Shown here: positions 16,435-18,074 of the stretch, one piece after another
How positions within the stretch are numbered: position 1 is the stretch's first letter
How the letters are laid out: every line of letters begins with the position of its first letter
Origin: MAG-120531 sp029242825
GTDB lineage: Bacteria > Bacteroidota > Bacteroidia > Flavobacteriales > Flavobacteriaceae
Assembly (NCBI GenBank): GCA_029242825.1
Contig: JAQWTF010000080.1
Location: forward strand, 1 to 18,074
Length of the DNA stretch: 18,074 nucleotides
Reading direction: 5' to 3'
Program-made: the position numbers and the translations under genes
The notes under the pieces: model-generated
Told to the model about the DNA's origin: nothing
The model's input: only the letters and a program-made list of their open reading frames with translations
Database searches by the model: none

Positions 16435-16442
16435 TACCTTTG
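16435..16442 (+). promoter_or_regulatory. Bacteroidota -7 promoter element (TACCTTTG) for the porin gene
   Basis: TACCTTTG is a full TAnnTTTG match, 21 nt before the porin ATG and downstream of the susCD terminator, so the porin gene is probably its own transcription unit. A TTG occurs at 16423-16425, but the spacing (9 nt) is too short for a standard -33 element. Confidence 0.55.
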
Positions 16443-16463
16443 CCCTTTTAATAAGCGTTTTTA

Positions 16464-18074
16464 ATGAGAAGTGTTTTAAGTGCCGTTTTACTATTTTTTT
16501 CACTGGGATTGCTTGTGGGTCATGCGCAGTCAAAGGCGCATTTGCCGGAGGCCAAAACAGATACTATCCCTGTAAAGGCAACAGACACTATTCCCGTAAA
16601 AGTCGCAGACACCATTCCTGTAAAAACTTCAGATTCCCTGCCACTGCAAGTTCGAGACTCTTTACCTAATAAACTTCCCGACAGCACAAAGGTCTTAACC
16701 AAGGCAGACAGTCTTAAGCTACTGGTCAAAAAAATGGCGGGTAGAGAAGCCATTAAGATAGACACCATTAGAATTACCATTAAAGATTACCAGATTATTT
16801 CCCACCAGAGGGACACCACTTTTGTAGACACCACCCTAACCATTCAAAAAGACTACAAATACAATTACCTCAGAAGGGACGACTTTGAATACATGCCCAT
16901 GGCCAATATGGGGCAACCCTACACTGCTTTAGGGGCGCAATTAGACACCAAGTCTTATATGCCCTCTATTGGGGCAAAGGCCAGGCACTTTGGGTATCAG
17001 GAATTAGAAGACGTTTCCTATTACAATGTACCCACGCCGCTTACAGAGATGATGTTTAAGACCTCCTTAGAGCAAGGCCAGTTTTTAGATTTTTTACTGA
17101 CGGCCAATACGTCTAGAAAATCCAATTTTTCCCTCTATAACCGAGGATTTAGGTCCAAGGGGAAATACGCCTATGATCAAATGAAAGCCGGAAGTTTTAT
17201 TGCGACCTATAACTACCAGTCTAAGGGCAATGCATACACCTTTAGGGGGCATTACGCCGCTCAAAACATTGAGGGTCAAGAACACGGTGGTCTGCCTTTT
17301 AAAGAAAGGCAATTCCAGTCTGCCAATCCCAGATTTTTTGACCGCTCTAGAATAGACCTTTATTTCACTAATGCCACTTCTGTAGCCAGTGGGAAACGGG
17401 TGTTTTTGGACCAGACCTACAGGCTTACACGCGCGAGGTCTAAGGATTCTTTGGCCAAGCCAAGAAAGAGTAGTCTGGTATTGGGGCATAGCATTGCTTA
17501 TGAAACCAGGTCTTTCCAGTTTTTGCAATCTTCTAAAAACACCTATTTTGGAGACGCCTTTAGGAATATCATAAAGGATAAGTCTCATTTAAAAACACTT
17601 ACCCAAGAGGTGTCTGCTACCTTTAGTAACCCCTTACTTGGAATTTTAAAAACACAGGCCCGTCTATACGATTACAGGTATTACTTTAATAGTCTATTGG
17701 TTACTGAAACGCAGACCATTGAATCTGCGCTCACGGGACAGGAAGTGGCTGTGGGGGCCAGATACCAGAAAAAAACACCTTCTTTTGAATTGGAAGGATC
17801 TTTGGATTATACCTTGGTAGGAGATTTAACAGGGCACAAAGCCCATGCATCTTTGGCTTATGTTCATAGGCAAAAGCATAGGCTCCGTGTGGGGGTGAAC
17901 AGCCAACTAAGAATGCCAGACTTTAACTTCTTGCTCTACCAAAGTGATTACGAAAATTTTAATTGGCAGCACACGGCAGATTTTCAGATGGAAGACCACA
18001 AGTCTGCCTTTGTTCAATTGGACTCTCCTATATGGGGGAATCTAGACGCCCGCTATACCCTGATTGGCAATTAC
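16464..18074 (+). CDS. Putative porin (Porin_10-like beta-barrel), 3' truncated by window
   Basis: An open frame of 537 codons runs from the ATG at 16464 to the window edge without a stop. The signal peptide is MRSVLSAVLLFFSLGLLVGHAQ. Residues 33-72 form five 8-residue repeats, three beginning DTIPVK and two DSLP. A short charged region follows, then a segment typical of Bacteroidota 'putative porin' proteins: VPTPLTEMMFKTSLEQGQFLDF, TANTSRKSNFSLYNRGFRSKGKY and FIATYNYQSKGNAYTFRGHYAAQNIEG. The alternating aromatic/polar pattern continues to the edge and fits outer-membrane strands; the full family length is about 650-750 residues, so a C-terminal part is missing. The likely role is an outer-membrane channel of unknown specificity. 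It has its own -7 element and follows the susCD terminator, so it is not strictly part of that operon. Confidence 0.85.
   Translation, partial: MRSVLSAVLLFFSLGLLVGHAQSKAHLPEAKTDTIPVKATDTIPVKVADTIPVKTSDSLPLQVRDSLPNKLPDSTKVLTKADSLKLLVKKMAGREAIKIDTIRITIKDYQIISHQRDTTFVDTTLTIQKDYKYNYLRRDDFEYMPMANMGQPYTALGAQLDTKSYMPSIGAKARHFGYQELEDVSYYNVPTPLTEMMFKTSLEQGQFLDFLLTANTSRKSNFSLYNRGFRSKGKYAYDQMKAGSFIATYNYQSKGNAYTFRGHYAAQNIEGQEHGGLPFKERQFQSANPRFFDRSRIDLYFTNATSVASGKRVFLDQTYRLTRARSKDSLAKPRKSSLVLGHSIAYETRSFQFLQSSKNTYFGDAFRNIIKDKSHLKTLTQEVSATFSNPLLGILKTQARLYDYRYYFNSLLVTETQTIESALTGQEVAVGARYQKKTPSFELEGSLDYTLVGDLTGHKAHASLAYVHRQKHRLRVGVNSQLRMPDFNFLLYQSDYENFNWQHTADFQMEDHKSAFVQLDSPIWGNLDARYTLIGNY
16560..16679 (+). 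repeat. Five 24-bp degenerate coding repeats in the porin N-terminus
   Basis: Tandem 24-bp units start at 16560, 16584, 16608, 16632 and 16656 and encode DTIPVKAT, DTIPVKVA, DTIPVKTS, DSLPLQVR and DSLPNKLP. In the first three units every nucleotide difference within the six-residue DTIPVK core is synonymous. The repeats sit between the signal peptide and the barrel and probably form an extended Pro/Asp-rich linker. Confidence 0.85.

Noticed and set aside
17094..17588. 164-codon minus-strand open frame
   Set aside because: It lies entirely antisense to the porin gene, shows no recognisable motif or signal, and the plus-strand frame has a signal peptide, repeats and barrel pattern.

Overview
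The window looks like ordinary chromosome from a flavobacterium (Bacteroidota, Flavobacteriaceae-like, probably marine or free-living). The signs are a SusC/SusD pair, a Porin_10-type putative porin, a DUF4890-like exported protein, a met-zincin of the DUF5117/DUF5118 type, a lysyl-tRNA synthetase with a C-terminal extension, moderately AT-rich DNA, weak Shine-Dalgarno signals and Bacteroidota-type TAnnTTTG promoter elements. I see no tRNA or rRNA genes, CRISPR array, insertion sequence, integrase or phage gene.

Layout. Positions 1-514 (+) are the 3' end of hemL. It converges on, and overlaps by 6 bp, a small exported DUF4890-like gene (509-1081, -). Next on the minus strand come a large zinc metalloprotease (1248-3746) with a strong terminator hairpin, an SLC13/DASS anion symporter (3909-5339) and lysS (5452-7146). 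Divergent from lysS are a 52-residue Pmp3/YqaE-type membrane peptide (7264-7422, +) and lipB (7452-8153, +). lipB converges on an 814-residue lipoprotein with a propeller-like C-terminal half (8234-10678, -), which lies downstream of rnhB (10754-11335, -). Divergent from rnhB across 238 bp is a SusC-SusD operon (11574-16345, +) closed by a strong terminator. The window ends inside a putative porin gene (16464-18074, +).

How the genes relate. Housekeeping genes (hemL, lysS, lipB, rnhB) are interleaved with cell-envelope genes: two outer-membrane barrels, a SusD lipoprotein, a further lipoprotein, an inner-membrane symporter, a small membrane peptide and an exported protease. Only SusC-SusD is clearly one functional unit, a TonB-dependent outer-membrane importer with its surface binding lipoprotein. 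No glycan-degrading enzyme or dedicated regulator is visible beside it.

I found no convincing new multi-gene system. The points most worth a second look are the LysRS C-terminal extension, the uncharacterised lipoprotein beside rnhB, the 8-residue repeat at the porin N-terminus, the hemL/DUF4890 overlap with a shared hairpin, a possible leaderless lipB transcript, and the unassigned substrate of the SusCD pair.
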